A stretch of DNA of 64,000 nt from DATMNI01 sp963817515 (lineage in GTDB: Bacteria > Acidobacteriota > Terriglobia > Bryobacterales > Bryobacteraceae). Below the pieces are notes generated by a model. It was not told where the DNA came from, did not search any database, and saw only the letters and a program-made list of their open reading frames with translations. Every line of letters starts with the position of its first letter. Within the stretch, counting starts at the first letter, position 1. The stretch is from assembly GCA_963817515.1 (NCBI GenBank), contig CAWFPJ010000026.1, forward strand, positions 1 to 64,000, given 5' to 3'. Made by a program: the position numbers and the translations under genes. This document shows positions 1 through 11,437 of this stretch, one piece after another.

Positions 1-1296
1 GGTGCTCGAGGGCGGATACACGATACTGCCGTTGCGCAAATGAGCCAGGTCCATCTCGACGGTTTCCTGTTGATCGCCTTCGGAGATCGAAAGCGTGGCT
101 TTAGTAGCGGTCTTGATGGGGTCGGCGTCGCGGTTCCATGTCAACAGAAGTTCACCCGCCGTGCGCTCCACATGCAATTGAAGCAGCGAGGAATCCTGAT
201 GCAGCACGGGCACAGGCTTGATGTCCTGCCGCAAGACGCCGGGATAAACGAACAGGCCCACCGACAATGCGGCGGCGGCCGCCAGCCCCACCAGAAGCTT
301 AACCGTCCTATTGCCGCCAGAGCCCGGCCCGGCTTCCGGCTGAAACATCATTGGGGTCTCAGCCGCCGGAGCCGTCCTTTCGGCTTTTTCTTCGGGGAGT
401 TTTGCGGCCAGGGTGGGGGTATCGGTTCTCTCGAGGTCTTCGATTTTCGCTGCCGGCTCGCCGTTAGTCACAGGCTCTGGCGGCTCTACGGCAGGTGGCG
501 CCGTTATGGCCCGGGCTTCCTTTGCCGGCGGTGCATCGTTTTGCGGCAGTGCATTGGGAGGCGCCTGTACGCTGGCCTCAGCCATGGGCAATGGAGTTTC
601 CCGGCGCGATGCGATAGGCACAATCTGCGCGCGCACGGCCGGTTTCGGTGCGGCGGGCACTACCGGCGATGGCGCCGAAGGCCTGAGCTTGGAATCCGGC
701 TGATCCGCTCCAGGCTTCACCGGGCCTAATTCCGAGGAACGGAACGGAAACTCCAGGGGGCTGGAGCCGCCATTCACCTGGCCGCCTTCGCGGATAAAGA
801 TAGCGGCGGTGGACGCCTTAGTGGCGTACGGCCGTACCAGCAATACAATATGATGCGGATCGCGGAAGCGCTGCTCGAAGAAGGTGAGATCGTCCGCGTC
901 CAGCGTCATACCTTTCCGCGCCTGGCTGCGGAAGAAGCCGGCTACGGCACGCCCCGCTGCCAGATGCTGCTGAATGGCGCGCCCGAAGCGCCCCATGTCC
1001 ACATCCGACAGGCGATACAGCGGACCCCGGCTGTAGTCGCAGGGGATGATCTCATAGTCCGAGAGCGAAACGATCATGGGATTGCCGGGCGAAACGCTGC
1101 CCACCAGGAGGCCGCCGATTTCCGATCCGCGCGAACTGAGCGAACGAAAATTCTCAACCGCTTCTTTTTCCAGACGGTCAATCAAAGCATGGGGAATTTG
1201 AACGGAAACGGGTTTCTGCGGAACTTCCCAGGTATAAAAGGGGGATATGGATGTCTGCGGATCGAATCGTTCCGCGCGCGCCGTCGACTCTGTCAT
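1..1296 (-). CDS. Membrane protein with degenerate JAB/MPN-like domain (3' end off window)
   Basis: The reading frame is open from the ATG at 1296 to the window edge (432 codons, no stop seen), with a strong GGAGG ribosome site just upstream. Residues about 25-155 resemble a JAB1/MPN (JAMM) fold: an EIGGLLVG strand, then AGFFRSQARKGMTLDADD where an active JAMM protease would have a His-x-His pair followed by Ser and Asp. The metal-binding histidines are absent here, so the domain is probably non-catalytic. A Pro/Ala-rich linker of about 150 residues follows, then one membrane helix near residue 345 (VKLLVGLAAAAALSVGLFVY) and the start of a further extracytoplasmic domain. Similar MPN-plus-helix proteins are, as I recall, common in Acidobacteriota. 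The function is unknown; I infer a scaffold or binding role. Confidence 0.75.
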   Translation of the reverse strand, partial: MTESTARAERFDPQTSISPFYTWEVPQKPVSVQIPHALIDRLEKEAVENFRSLSSRGSEIGGLLVGSVSPGNPMIVSLSDYEIIPCDYSRGPLYRLSDVDMGRFGRAIQQHLAAGRAVAGFFRSQARKGMTLDADDLTFFEQRFRDPHHIVLLVRPYATKASTAAIFIREGGQVNGGSSPLEFPFRSSELGPVKPGADQPDSKLRPSAPSPVVPAAPKPAVRAQIVPIASRRETPLPMAEASVQAPPNALPQNDAPPAKEARAITAPPAVEPPEPVTNGEPAAKIEDLERTDTPTLAAKLPEEKAERTAPAAETPMMFQPEAGPGSGGNRTVKLLVGLAAAAALSVGLFVYPGVLRQDIKPVPVLHQDSSLLQLHVERTAGELLLTWNRDADPIKTATKATLSISEGDQQETVEMDLAHLRNGSIVYPPSST

Positions 1297-1534
1297 CGGA
1301 TGCCTCCACCCGCTCCGGCACGTGCCGATATCAGGCTTCTATGATAATTTTACTAGAATTCCGGGCTAAATGATGTACTTTTCTGCAAAAGCTGGTAAAA
1401 TTATCTGTAGCGGACAGGTCTCTCATTACCATTGATAATAAACCTGTTGTACTCTCATAACCTACGATAGTAAATTGTTGCTACCGCTGCTTATCTAGTA
1501 TTTTCTGGAAATAGTTCTTATAATTTTCTTGAAA

Positions 1535-3367
1535 ATGAACGCAAGAACCTGCCAATTATGCGGCAAGCCGCTAAGCCGGCTTCGAGTGGGTGCGGACGGA
1601 GACTTTTGTTCGCGCGAACACAAGAGCCAATATCGGCTGCGGCTAGGCATGGACCGGCTGCACGAAGCCGATAAGGTTGCGAGCCTGATGCGCCGGCGCG
1701 AAAACCCGCGCCAGATCGGGGCTGCGCGGCTCATGTGCAACTCTGCCAGTTCGGTTCGGGTATGTGATTTGCCCAAGCAGGCGGGGACCCAGGCGATAGC
1801 GGCCGGGCTATCTCCGCTGTTTTCGGTGGCCGGCAAAGCGCAGATGGCCACTGAGCCGCAAGCGCATCTGCAACTGCGGCCGGCGCGCTTGCTGGAAGCC
1901 TCTCAATCCCGGGAATCGGAATCCTCAGCCATTCGCATCACGCCCCGCGAGAAAGCGCCATGGCTGCGCGGGCACAACGTGAGTATGCGGGCGCAACTGG
2001 CCCAGGCCCCGACTGCGGAGCTTCAAACGGCGCCTCCGGCAACCGATTCGCATTCTCGCCGTCTTGACCTTTTGCCGCGCTCCGGGACCCGAGTGGAGCT
2101 GGGCCCAGGGCCGGCAACTCTGCACGACGTAAGCGTGCTGGGAAAGGTGGCCCTGCACCAAACCCCGCCCTCATGCAAGGCGCGCACTGCACCGCAGAAA
2201 GGAAATGCCCTGCGGATTTCAAGCGGACTTGCTTTCCGTGTACCGGCGGCGCATTTTCGAAGACACGCCAGCACGCCTTCCGCACGCAGTGCCATGGTTT
2301 GGCCGGACCAGCCTCACTCCACCACTCCCGACAGCGTAGCCCGCCCGGCCGCGCCGAAATTGCTGCAGATGAGCATTCCGGTTCCGCACCCGAAAACGCC
2401 TGCCTGCCCCAATGCCGGCGGGCCGGCCCGCTTCCTCAGGGCGAATGTGGTGGAACTGCCGGCGCACACGCCTGCCAGCGGCACGAAACCGCCCGCGCGG
2501 TCGAGCGACGTCGAATGGAGTCCCAAGGATCCGAAGTGGGCCGGGTCGATTCCCGGACCGGAATCGGCCGGGTTTGCGCGGCGCAACGGAGCGCACCTTT
2601 TTGTATTGTCAATGGAAGCGTCCACTATCGACGCCGTGCAACAGTTGGCGTCGGCGCCCATTCACGTGCAGGAATCGCCAATCGGATATCCGCGCGTCGG
2701 GCTTCACGACACGCTGGCGGGCGCCATTCTGAGTTCGGGAAATCTGGCCGGCACACCGGGCCTGACACTGGTGAGCGGCGGCAAGGCGGACGTTGAGCCC
2801 GAGGCCACGCCTGTAGCGCCGGCGCCCGTGTTGGTGACGCGCCTCGAAGAGCATTTCGACAATGGCTGGGGCAACTGGACCGGAGGAACAGCGGATTGGC
2901 TGGTGGATGTGGCCGGTGTGCGAACCGGGCCACTGGCGCTCTACAACCCGTCGATGGACCTGATCGATTACGAACTCGAGTTCCTGTCGCGCATCGATCA
3001 ACGCAGAGTCTCCTGGGTGGTTCGCGCAACCAGTTTGGATCAATATTACCGCTGCACCCTGACGGCATCAGCCAACGGCGAATTGGAATTCTCGCGACAA
3101 GTGGTTTTCGATGGAGTCGCGGAACCGGAAGTGATCGCGGATGGGCGCATCGCCGCCAAACCGAAGTCGTCGTTGACGGTGCGCACGCGCGTCGACGGCG
3201 ACAATTACACAGTATCCGTGGCTGGCAACACCATCGCCACGTGGACAGACGCACGCCTCCCCGTGGGAGGCATAGGATTTATGGGCGCGCCCGACGAACG
3301 AGCGCGACTTTATTGGGTAAGGCTATCCTCTTCAGGAAGCCCCGGCAAGGAAGGTCAGAAAAGATGA
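1535..3367 (+). CDS. Zinc-finger N-terminus plus LamG/DUF1080-like C-terminus, hypothetical
   Basis: About 610 residues. The N-terminus carries a compact CQLC...FCSREH pattern, which looks like a treble-clef zinc finger, followed by a basic stretch. Residues about 60-430 are Pro/Ala/Arg-rich low complexity with no recognisable fold. The last 180 residues, starting at LEEHFDNGWGNWTGG, look like a concanavalin-type sandwich (LamG or 3-keto-disaccharide hydrolase-like), which usually binds sugars or protein surfaces. The ATG at 1535 was chosen; a TTG two codons earlier is also possible, and neither has a clear ribosome site. The stop codon overlaps the next start (ATGA at 3364-3367), so it is co-translated with the TPR gene. 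Function unknown. Confidence 0.7.
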   Translation: MNARTCQLCGKPLSRLRVGADGDFCSREHKSQYRLRLGMDRLHEADKVASLMRRRENPRQIGAARLMCNSASSVRVCDLPKQAGTQAIAAGLSPLFSVAGKAQMATEPQAHLQLRPARLLEASQSRESESSAIRITPREKAPWLRGHNVSMRAQLAQAPTAELQTAPPATDSHSRRLDLLPRSGTRVELGPGPATLHDVSVLGKVALHQTPPSCKARTAPQKGNALRISSGLAFRVPAAHFRRHASTPSARSAMVWPDQPHSTTPDSVARPAAPKLLQMSIPVPHPKTPACPNAGGPARFLRANVVELPAHTPASGTKPPARSSDVEWSPKDPKWAGSIPGPESAGFARRNGAHLFVLSMEASTIDAVQQLASAPIHVQESPIGYPRVGLHDTLAGAILSSGNLAGTPGLTLVSGGKADVEPEATPVAPAPVLVTRLEEHFDNGWGNWTGGTADWLVDVAGVRTGPLALYNPSMDLIDYELEFLSRIDQRRVSWVVRATSLDQYYRCTLTASANGELEFSRQVVFDGVAEPEVIADGRIAAKPKSSLTVRTRVDGDNYTVSVAGNTIATWTDARLPVGGIGFMGAPDERARLYWVRLSSSGSPGKEGQKR

Positions 3368-5007
3368 GCACAGCCATGCGAATACCTGCCAAGGTACAGA
3401 GTCTCCGGACAACAGAACTGGAGGTCGCCGAAAAAGGTGGGGGCTCAAACAGCCATCTCGCGCGTGCAGTAACGCTCCATCTGGCCGGAAAGCGCGAGGA
3501 AGCCCTCAAGCAACTGCAGCGGGCCATCGCGGCGAATGAGGCGTCGGCCGAAATCTATCGCGCCATGGGCCACATTCAGTTTGAGCTCAACCACTTCGAG
3601 GAGGCGGCTCAGAGCTATCGGATTCTGGTGCAGGTTAAGCCCCAGTACGCTTTGGGCTGGTTTAACCTGGCGGTGTGCCTGGAGCGGATCGGCACATGGG
3701 ATGACGCGGCTCAGGCTTTTCACAAGTCATGCACGCTTGAGCCCACGCACCTGGATGCGCACCTGGGGCTGGGCGTGTGCCACCTGCGGCAGGAAGATCC
3801 GAAGTCGGCGCTCTTCTCGTTTGAACGCTGCCTGGAGCTTTCCTCCACCCACGAGGACGCGCTGTTCGGCAAAGCAGTGGCGCTGCAATCGCTGGGCCAC
3901 GGCGACGAAGCCTCGGAGATCTACCAGCGCATCCTTGAGCACAACGCCAATTCCGAGGAGTCGCTCTCGAATCTGGTGCTGATCGGCATGGGCAAGGAAG
4001 ATTTCGACATGGTGCGCGAATACTCCGAGCACCTGTTGCAATTGCGTCCGGAATCCACCGTGGCGTTGGAGGGCCTGGCTGCCTGGGCCTGTGCCGCCGG
4101 CGAGCACGCCCTTACCGCCAAATTCTGCGCGCTGTTGGTTGCGGCGGTGCCGGGCCACTTCGAAGGATGGTTTAACCTGGCTCTGGCGCACCAGAAATCG
4201 GGACGATTCCAGCAGGCCGCGGACGCCTACGAAGAGGCCGTCAAGCTGCGCGAACAGTCTTGCGAGGCTTATACCAATTTGGGAATCGTGCGCGAACAAC
4301 TGGGCGATGCGGCCGGTGCGCGCGGGGCTTATGACAATGCGCTCAAGACCAGCCCGGATGCGCTGGCGCCCCTCTGGAATATCGCGCTGCTGCTGGAGCA
4401 CTCCGGCCAGCCGGAAGAGGCGGAGCGCTGGTACAAGCAGGTTCTGGAGCGCGCTCCGAAGGAAGAAGAAGCGCGTTTCCGCATGGGCTTTCTGCGACTG
4501 CAGCGCGAGGATTTCCGCGGCGCAGCGGAAGCTTTCGAAGGCTGCCTGAAGTACCGCTCGCAATGGCCCGAAGCGCACGCCAACCTGGCCTTGGCTTACA
4601 GCGGCCTGGGTGAACGCGACCACGCCGAACGCCTGTACGAAAAAATGCTGGACGCCGATCCGAAATCCATGGACGCTCTTCGCGGATTGGCCGCGCTGGC
4701 CATTCAGTCTTCGGATTTCGATACGGCGCTCGAATTCCACGTTCGCCTGATCGATCTGGGCGAGCGCTCTCCTGAGGTGCTGTACAACGCCGGCCTGATG
4801 TACGAAAAGGCCGGGCAGTTGGACAAGGCGGCGCGTCTCTATCGCGATGCTCTGGCGCAGCAGCCGGACATGCCGGAAGCGCTGCTCAACCTGGGCCGCA
4901 TTCTGGAGTCGAACGGCAAGTCGGAAGAAGCCCGCGCGTGCTGGGGCAAGGCACTGGAATCAGAGCCGGCGCTGGCGCAGGGTTATTTCGGTCCGGCAAT
5001 CGACTAA
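3364..5007 (+). CDS. Tetratricopeptide-repeat protein
   Basis: The protein is 547 residues, nearly all of it degenerate 34-residue TPR units from about residue 35 to the C-terminus. Typical signatures recur, such as GWFNLAVCLERIG, AHLGLGVCHLRQED, GWFNLALAHQKSGRF and EALLNLGRILESNG. I count at least a dozen units. No signal peptide or membrane helix is visible, so it is probably a cytoplasmic scaffold. The frame stays open far upstream, but the ATG at 3364 overlaps the preceding stop by four bases and gives a sensible N-terminus. Coupling to the zinc-finger/LamG-like gene suggests that the two products act together. Confidence 0.85.
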   Translation: MSTAMRIPAKVQSLRTTELEVAEKGGGSNSHLARAVTLHLAGKREEALKQLQRAIAANEASAEIYRAMGHIQFELNHFEEAAQSYRILVQVKPQYALGWFNLAVCLERIGTWDDAAQAFHKSCTLEPTHLDAHLGLGVCHLRQEDPKSALFSFERCLELSSTHEDALFGKAVALQSLGHGDEASEIYQRILEHNANSEESLSNLVLIGMGKEDFDMVREYSEHLLQLRPESTVALEGLAAWACAAGEHALTAKFCALLVAAVPGHFEGWFNLALAHQKSGRFQQAADAYEEAVKLREQSCEAYTNLGIVREQLGDAAGARGAYDNALKTSPDALAPLWNIALLLEHSGQPEEAERWYKQVLERAPKEEEARFRMGFLRLQREDFRGAAEAFEGCLKYRSQWPEAHANLALAYSGLGERDHAERLYEKMLDADPKSMDALRGLAALAIQSSDFDTALEFHVRLIDLGERSPEVLYNAGLMYEKAGQLDKAARLYRDALAQQPDMPEALLNLGRILESNGKSEEARACWGKALESEPALAQGYFGPAID

Positions 5008-5028
5008 GATCCGGTCGCTACCGGTAGC

Positions 5029-5232
5029 TTAACGCTTGATGCTTTGTGGAAACGGTGGGCGATCTGTCGATCCGGCCGCGATCCCGATGGATGAGCCAGT
5101 CTGCGCGGCCGATTTTCTGGGTCTTCCCCGCCGTTTGGGAAGTGACGAATTCATGGACTCAAGTGCCAGGATCGCTTGATCGAGGTAGTCCCGTTGAGCA
5201 CGGAGTTCGCGAATGACATTTGCCAGGTCCAT
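5029..5232 (-). CDS. Small hypothetical protein with RGRPRK basic tail
   Basis: About 67 residues starting MDLANVIRELRAQRDYLDQA, a predicted amphipathic helix, followed by KRRGRPRK, an AT-hook-like basic motif. Small proteins of this layout (helix plus RRGRPxK) recur in Acidobacteriota genomes as I recall; no function is established. An upstream in-frame ATG at 5289 would add 19 residues, but the MDLANVI start matches the expected beginning of the helix. It converges on the TPR gene. DNA binding is possible from the tail but is only inference. Confidence 0.6.
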   Translation of the reverse strand: MDLANVIRELRAQRDYLDQAILALESMNSSLPKRRGRPRKSAAQTGSSIGIAAGSTDRPPFPQSIKR

Positions 5233-5265
5233 AAAATCGTGCCAATTCCATAAGATTCGTGCCAA
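5228..5265. repeat. Two imperfect 18-19 bp direct repeats at the 5' end of the small basic protein gene
   Basis: TCCATAAAATCGTGCCAA (5228-5245) is followed at once by TCCATAAGATTCGTGCCAA (5247-5265). The first copy contains the start codon of the minus-strand gene. This could be an iterated protein-binding site or a small tandem duplication. On the minus strand each copy begins TTGGCACGA, but there is no GC at the spacing a sigma-54 promoter needs. Confidence 0.5.
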
Positions 5266-5491
5266 CGACGCCGCTATATCACTGCGCATCTTCAGGCGCG
5301 AATAGAAAATGTGATTCTCTTAATGCGTATGAAAAAGATCGAAATTCTACGAAAAGTGTAACCTATCTTACAGGCCACGTCAATCAAAGGGTGTCAATCG
5401 GCTCTTTAGCCGAATCTCTGACTTCGCGGAATTCCAGCCTCCTCCCCTGCTAAAATAAAATTTATCCACTCCCACGGAGGAACAGCTTAAA

Positions 5492-6637
5492 TTGAACCTT
5501 GCAACCCTCGCCCTGGAAGACGGCACGGTCTTCGAGGGCAAGAGTTTTGGTGCGCCCGCCGAACGGTCCGGAGAGGTCGTATTCAATACCTCACTCACCG
5601 GGTATCAGGAAGTATTCACCGATCCTTCCTATGCCGGCCAGATAGTCATCCTCACGAATCCGCAAATTGGCAACTACGGAACCAGTGCCGGGGACAACGA
5701 ATCGGCCCGTCCCTACATTGAAGGTCTGGTGGTGCGCGAATTTTCGAGCATCGCCAGCAACTGGCGGTCGGATGCGCAGGCGGACGCCTTTTTGAGCCGC
5801 GCCGGCATTCCCGTGATTTCCGATCTCGATACCCGCGCGCTGGTTCGCCACTTGCGCACACGCGGTGTGATGCGCGGCGTGCTCTCAGCCGTTGAAACCG
5901 AGGCGGGGCGTTTTCGCGACCCGCGAACTCTGGTGGAAAAAGCGCGCAGCATTCCCACCATGACAGGCCTGGATCTGGCTACCCGCGTGTCCACCCGCGA
6001 GCGATATGAATGGACCAAGCCCGTGGATGCCTGCTCACCTTCGGAACTGGTGGGGCGGCCGGCCGAATCCAGATACCACGTGGTGGCCTACGATTACGGC
6101 ATCAAGCACAACATTCTCCGCCGCCTGGTGCATGTGGGCTGCCGCGTAACGGTGGTTCCATCCCTCACTTCAGCCGAAGACGTGCTGGCGCTCAATCCCG
6201 ATGGCGTGTTCCTTTCAAACGGCCCGGGCGACCCTGAACCGCTCGAAGCCCAGGTGGCCAACATTCGCAAACTCATCGGCAAGAAACCCATCTTCGGCAT
6301 CTGCCTGGGGAACCAGCTGCTGGGCCTCGCGGTTGGCGGCAAGACGTACAAACTGAAATTCGGCCACCGCGGCTCCAATCATCCGGTGCGCAACGAAATT
6401 ACAAAACAGGTGGAGATCACTTCGCACAATCACGGCTTCGCGGTGGATCCGGATTCGCTCAACCAGAGCGACGTGGAAATCACTCACGTGAACCTCAACG
6501 ACCAGACGCTCGAAGGCTTCCGGCTGCGCAACCATCCGGTCTTTTGCGTGCAGTACCATCCGGAGGCGGCGCCCGGACCTCACGATTCGCGTTATCTGTT
6601 CGATGATTTTGTAAAGCTCATGAGCGGGAAACAATAA
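5492..6637 (+). CDS. carA: Carbamoyl-phosphate synthase small (glutaminase) subunit
   Basis: CarA hydrolyses glutamine and passes ammonia to CarB for carbamoyl phosphate, the precursor of pyrimidines and arginine. The 381-residue length is typical. The N-terminal CPSase domain (LEDGTVFEGKSFG) covers about residues 1-150. The class I glutamine amidotransferase domain follows, with the nucleophile in FGICLGNQLLG and the His/Glu pair in QYHPEAAPGPHDS. The start is TTG, with GGAGG about eleven bases upstream. carB follows after three bases, so the two are one operon. A short hairpin (CGGCT-CTTT-AGCCG, 5399-5412) lies in the leader; I see no clear attenuator. Confidence 0.97.
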   Translation: MNLATLALEDGTVFEGKSFGAPAERSGEVVFNTSLTGYQEVFTDPSYAGQIVILTNPQIGNYGTSAGDNESARPYIEGLVVREFSSIASNWRSDAQADAFLSRAGIPVISDLDTRALVRHLRTRGVMRGVLSAVETEAGRFRDPRTLVEKARSIPTMTGLDLATRVSTRERYEWTKPVDACSPSELVGRPAESRYHVVAYDYGIKHNILRRLVHVGCRVTVVPSLTSAEDVLALNPDGVFLSNGPGDPEPLEAQVANIRKLIGKKPIFGICLGNQLLGLAVGGKTYKLKFGHRGSNHPVRNEITKQVEITSHNHGFAVDPDSLNQSDVEITHVNLNDQTLEGFRLRNHPVFCVQYHPEAAPGPHDSRYLFDDFVKLMSGKQ

Positions 6638-6640
6638 CGG

Positions 6641-9883
<3,243 letters not shown>

Positions 9884-9896
9884 AGTCCGCTCCACG

Positions 9897-9930
9897 AAAA
9901 AAAAACCCGGCGGGAGTTAAACCCACCGGG
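9897..9930 (-). terminator. Rho-independent terminator for the cyclophilin gene
   Basis: Arms CCCGGCGGG (9906-9914) and CCCACCGGG (9922-9930) form a nine-pair stem with one mismatch and a seven-base loop. On the minus strand the stem is followed by nine T residues (9897-9905). It lies downstream of the minus-strand cyclophilin gene and would terminate that transcript. Confidence 0.75.
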
Positions 9931-9947
9931 CCGCGTCGTTCAAGTTT

Positions 9948-9996
9948 GACCCTGTATTAGTAACTTCCTGGTCCCCTTCGAATCGGGGTCAGGGTC
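9948..9996. repeat. Palindromic intergenic element between carB and the cyclophilin gene
   Basis: Outer arms GACCCTG (9948-9954) and CAGGGTC (9990-9996) enclose an inner bulged hairpin, CCTG-GT-CCCC / GGGG-T-CAGG, around TTCGAATC. The structure resembles interspersed palindromic elements of REP type. There is no second copy in this window. Confidence 0.45.
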
Positions 9997-10008
9997 TTAC
10001 CCACTATA

Positions 10009-10671
10009 TCACTGAATCGTAGCCTTCTTGACATAATCCAGCCGTGGAAAATGACTCTCGAGGTACGGATTTCCCTGTATCTCGATTTTTGAGGGATCGG
10101 GTCCCTGGCCGCGCGGCGGCATGTCGCCATAGGCGCTGTACAGGCTGGCCACCACGTCCATGCCCGCAATCACTTTCCCGATGGGTGCAAAACCGGACTT
10201 ATCGAGATCCTTATTGTCCTTGAGGTTAAAAAACAACTGCGTGGTGCGGTTGTTGGCTCCCAAATGGGCGAACGTCACGCTGCCCTTGACGTTGCTCTGC
10301 TTCACCGGATCGTCGGGCAAGTAGGCGGTGGACCACAGACCGCTCGTCTTGGGATCGCCATTGATGCCGAATTGCACGTAGCTGTGAGTCACTCGGAAGA
10401 AGCGATTGCCATCGTAGTATCCAGTCTTCACCAGCGTGTACAGGTGATCCACGCCGAGGGGCGCCCAGTCCTTGTGCACTTCGATCAGGATGGCGCCCTT
10501 CGAAGTGTCCAGATTCACCTGGAAGACATCGGGCGCTTTCTCGGGTAGTGCCGGCGGTTGTTCCTTGCTGCCTTTATTCGATGACACTTCGTTGGACGAC
10601 GAACATCCCGTAAGCGCCAGTAGTATTGCCGCGCCGGCTCCCATCCAAAACGCCATCCTCATCGTCCACAT
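10009..10671 (-). CDS. Lipoprotein peptidyl-prolyl cis-trans isomerase, cyclophilin type
   Basis: It interconverts cis and trans Xaa-Pro bonds of exported proteins. A lipoprotein signal (hydrophobic stretch ending ALLALTGC region, lipobox LTGC) puts it at the cell envelope. A Ser/Lys-rich linker follows, then a cyclophilin domain of about 170 residues with GYYDGNRFFRV, TAYLPDDP and TQLFFNL; the catalytic-type Arg of FFRV is kept. The ATG at 10671 gives a 220-residue product. Two further ATGs, 3 and 5 codons downstream, are equally plausible. It is divergent from the methyltransferase gene with only 31 bases between the starts, so promoters probably overlap the coding ends. Confidence 0.88.
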   Translation of the reverse strand: MWTMRMAFWMGAGAAILLALTGCSSSNEVSSNKGSKEQPPALPEKAPDVFQVNLDTSKGAILIEVHKDWAPLGVDHLYTLVKTGYYDGNRFFRVTHSYVQFGINGDPKTSGLWSTAYLPDDPVKQSNVKGSVTFAHLGANNRTTQLFFNLKDNKDLDKSGFAPIGKVIAGMDVVASLYSAYGDMPPRGQGPDPSKIEIQGNPYLESHFPRLDYVKKATIQ

Positions 10672-10702
10672 AGTATGCCATGCTGGAAGCTCCGCCGATT
10701 GC

Positions 10703-11437
10703 ATGGCCCTGTACGACGATTTCGCCTGGTTCTACAGCCGCTACTGGAATGAGGAATTTCACAGCCTGGCCTTTCCGATTCTGGAGCGCATCTGGCTGCC
10801 GCGAGTGCCCGCCAAAGCCCGCATTTTGGATGTCTGCTGCGGCACCGGTTATCTGGCGGGCTTGCTGACAGCCCGCGGATATCGCGTGACCGGCATTGAC
10901 GCTTCATCCGCGATGATCGGCCATGCCCGCGCCCATGTGCCCGATGCGGAGTTTCATGTTTGCGATGCTACGGCATTCCGTATGCCCGGCCGATTCAGCG
11001 CGGCCGTCTCCACTTTCGACAGCCTCAATCACATTTTGAACACGGCGGACCTGGACGCTGCGTTCCGCAACACTGCCACCGCGCTGAAGCCGGGCGCGCC
11101 CTTCGTTTTCGACATGCTGCTGGAAGGCGCGTACCAAACGGGCTGGGCCGAAGCTTTCACCATTGTCCGCGACGACCACGCCCTGCTGATTTCAGGTTCG
11201 GGCTACGATTTTCGGCGACGCGTGGCCCGATGCACGATCACGATGTTCCGGCTTTTGGACAATGCATGGCGCCGCTCGGACGCGCAGATTCAGGAGCGCT
11301 GTTACTCGCATGAGGAGATCGATGCCGCGCTGGCCGGCGCCGGCTTCGTGGAAACGGCCTGCTACGATGCCCGCGACCTGGGCATGGCCGGGCAACTGGG
11401 CGAGGGGCGCGTGTTCTTTGTCACGAAAAAAGGCTGA
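10703..11437 (+). CDS. Class I SAM-dependent methyltransferase
   Basis: The protein is 244 residues. The SAM-binding motif I is ILDVCCGTGYLAGLL (about residue 35), with the acidic end of strand two in VTGIDASSAMI and motif II-like HVCDATAFRM. The C-terminal half (DMLLEGAYQTGW onward) resembles small-molecule methyltransferases of the UbiE/Methyltransf_25 group. The substrate cannot be told. ATG at 10703 (MALYDDFAWFYSRYW) is the natural start; the longer open frame upstream runs antisense to the cyclophilin gene. Its TGA (11435-11437) abuts the topA stop with no gap. Confidence 0.88.
   Translation: MALYDDFAWFYSRYWNEEFHSLAFPILERIWLPRVPAKARILDVCCGTGYLAGLLTARGYRVTGIDASSAMIGHARAHVPDAEFHVCDATAFRMPGRFSAAVSTFDSLNHILNTADLDAAFRNTATALKPGAPFVFDMLLEGAYQTGWAEAFTIVRDDHALLISGSGYDFRRRVARCTITMFRLLDNAWRRSDAQIQERCYSHEEIDAALAGAGFVETACYDARDLGMAGQLGEGRVFFVTKKG

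Noticed and set aside
40..729. 229-codon plus-strand frame at the window start
   Set aside because: The minus strand carries a continuous MPN/membrane protein with a strong ribosome site; the plus frame is Arg/Gly/Cys-rich noise.
5228..5265. Sigma-54 promoter suggested by TTGGCAC on the minus strand
   Set aside because: The required GC at the -12 position is absent in both copies.
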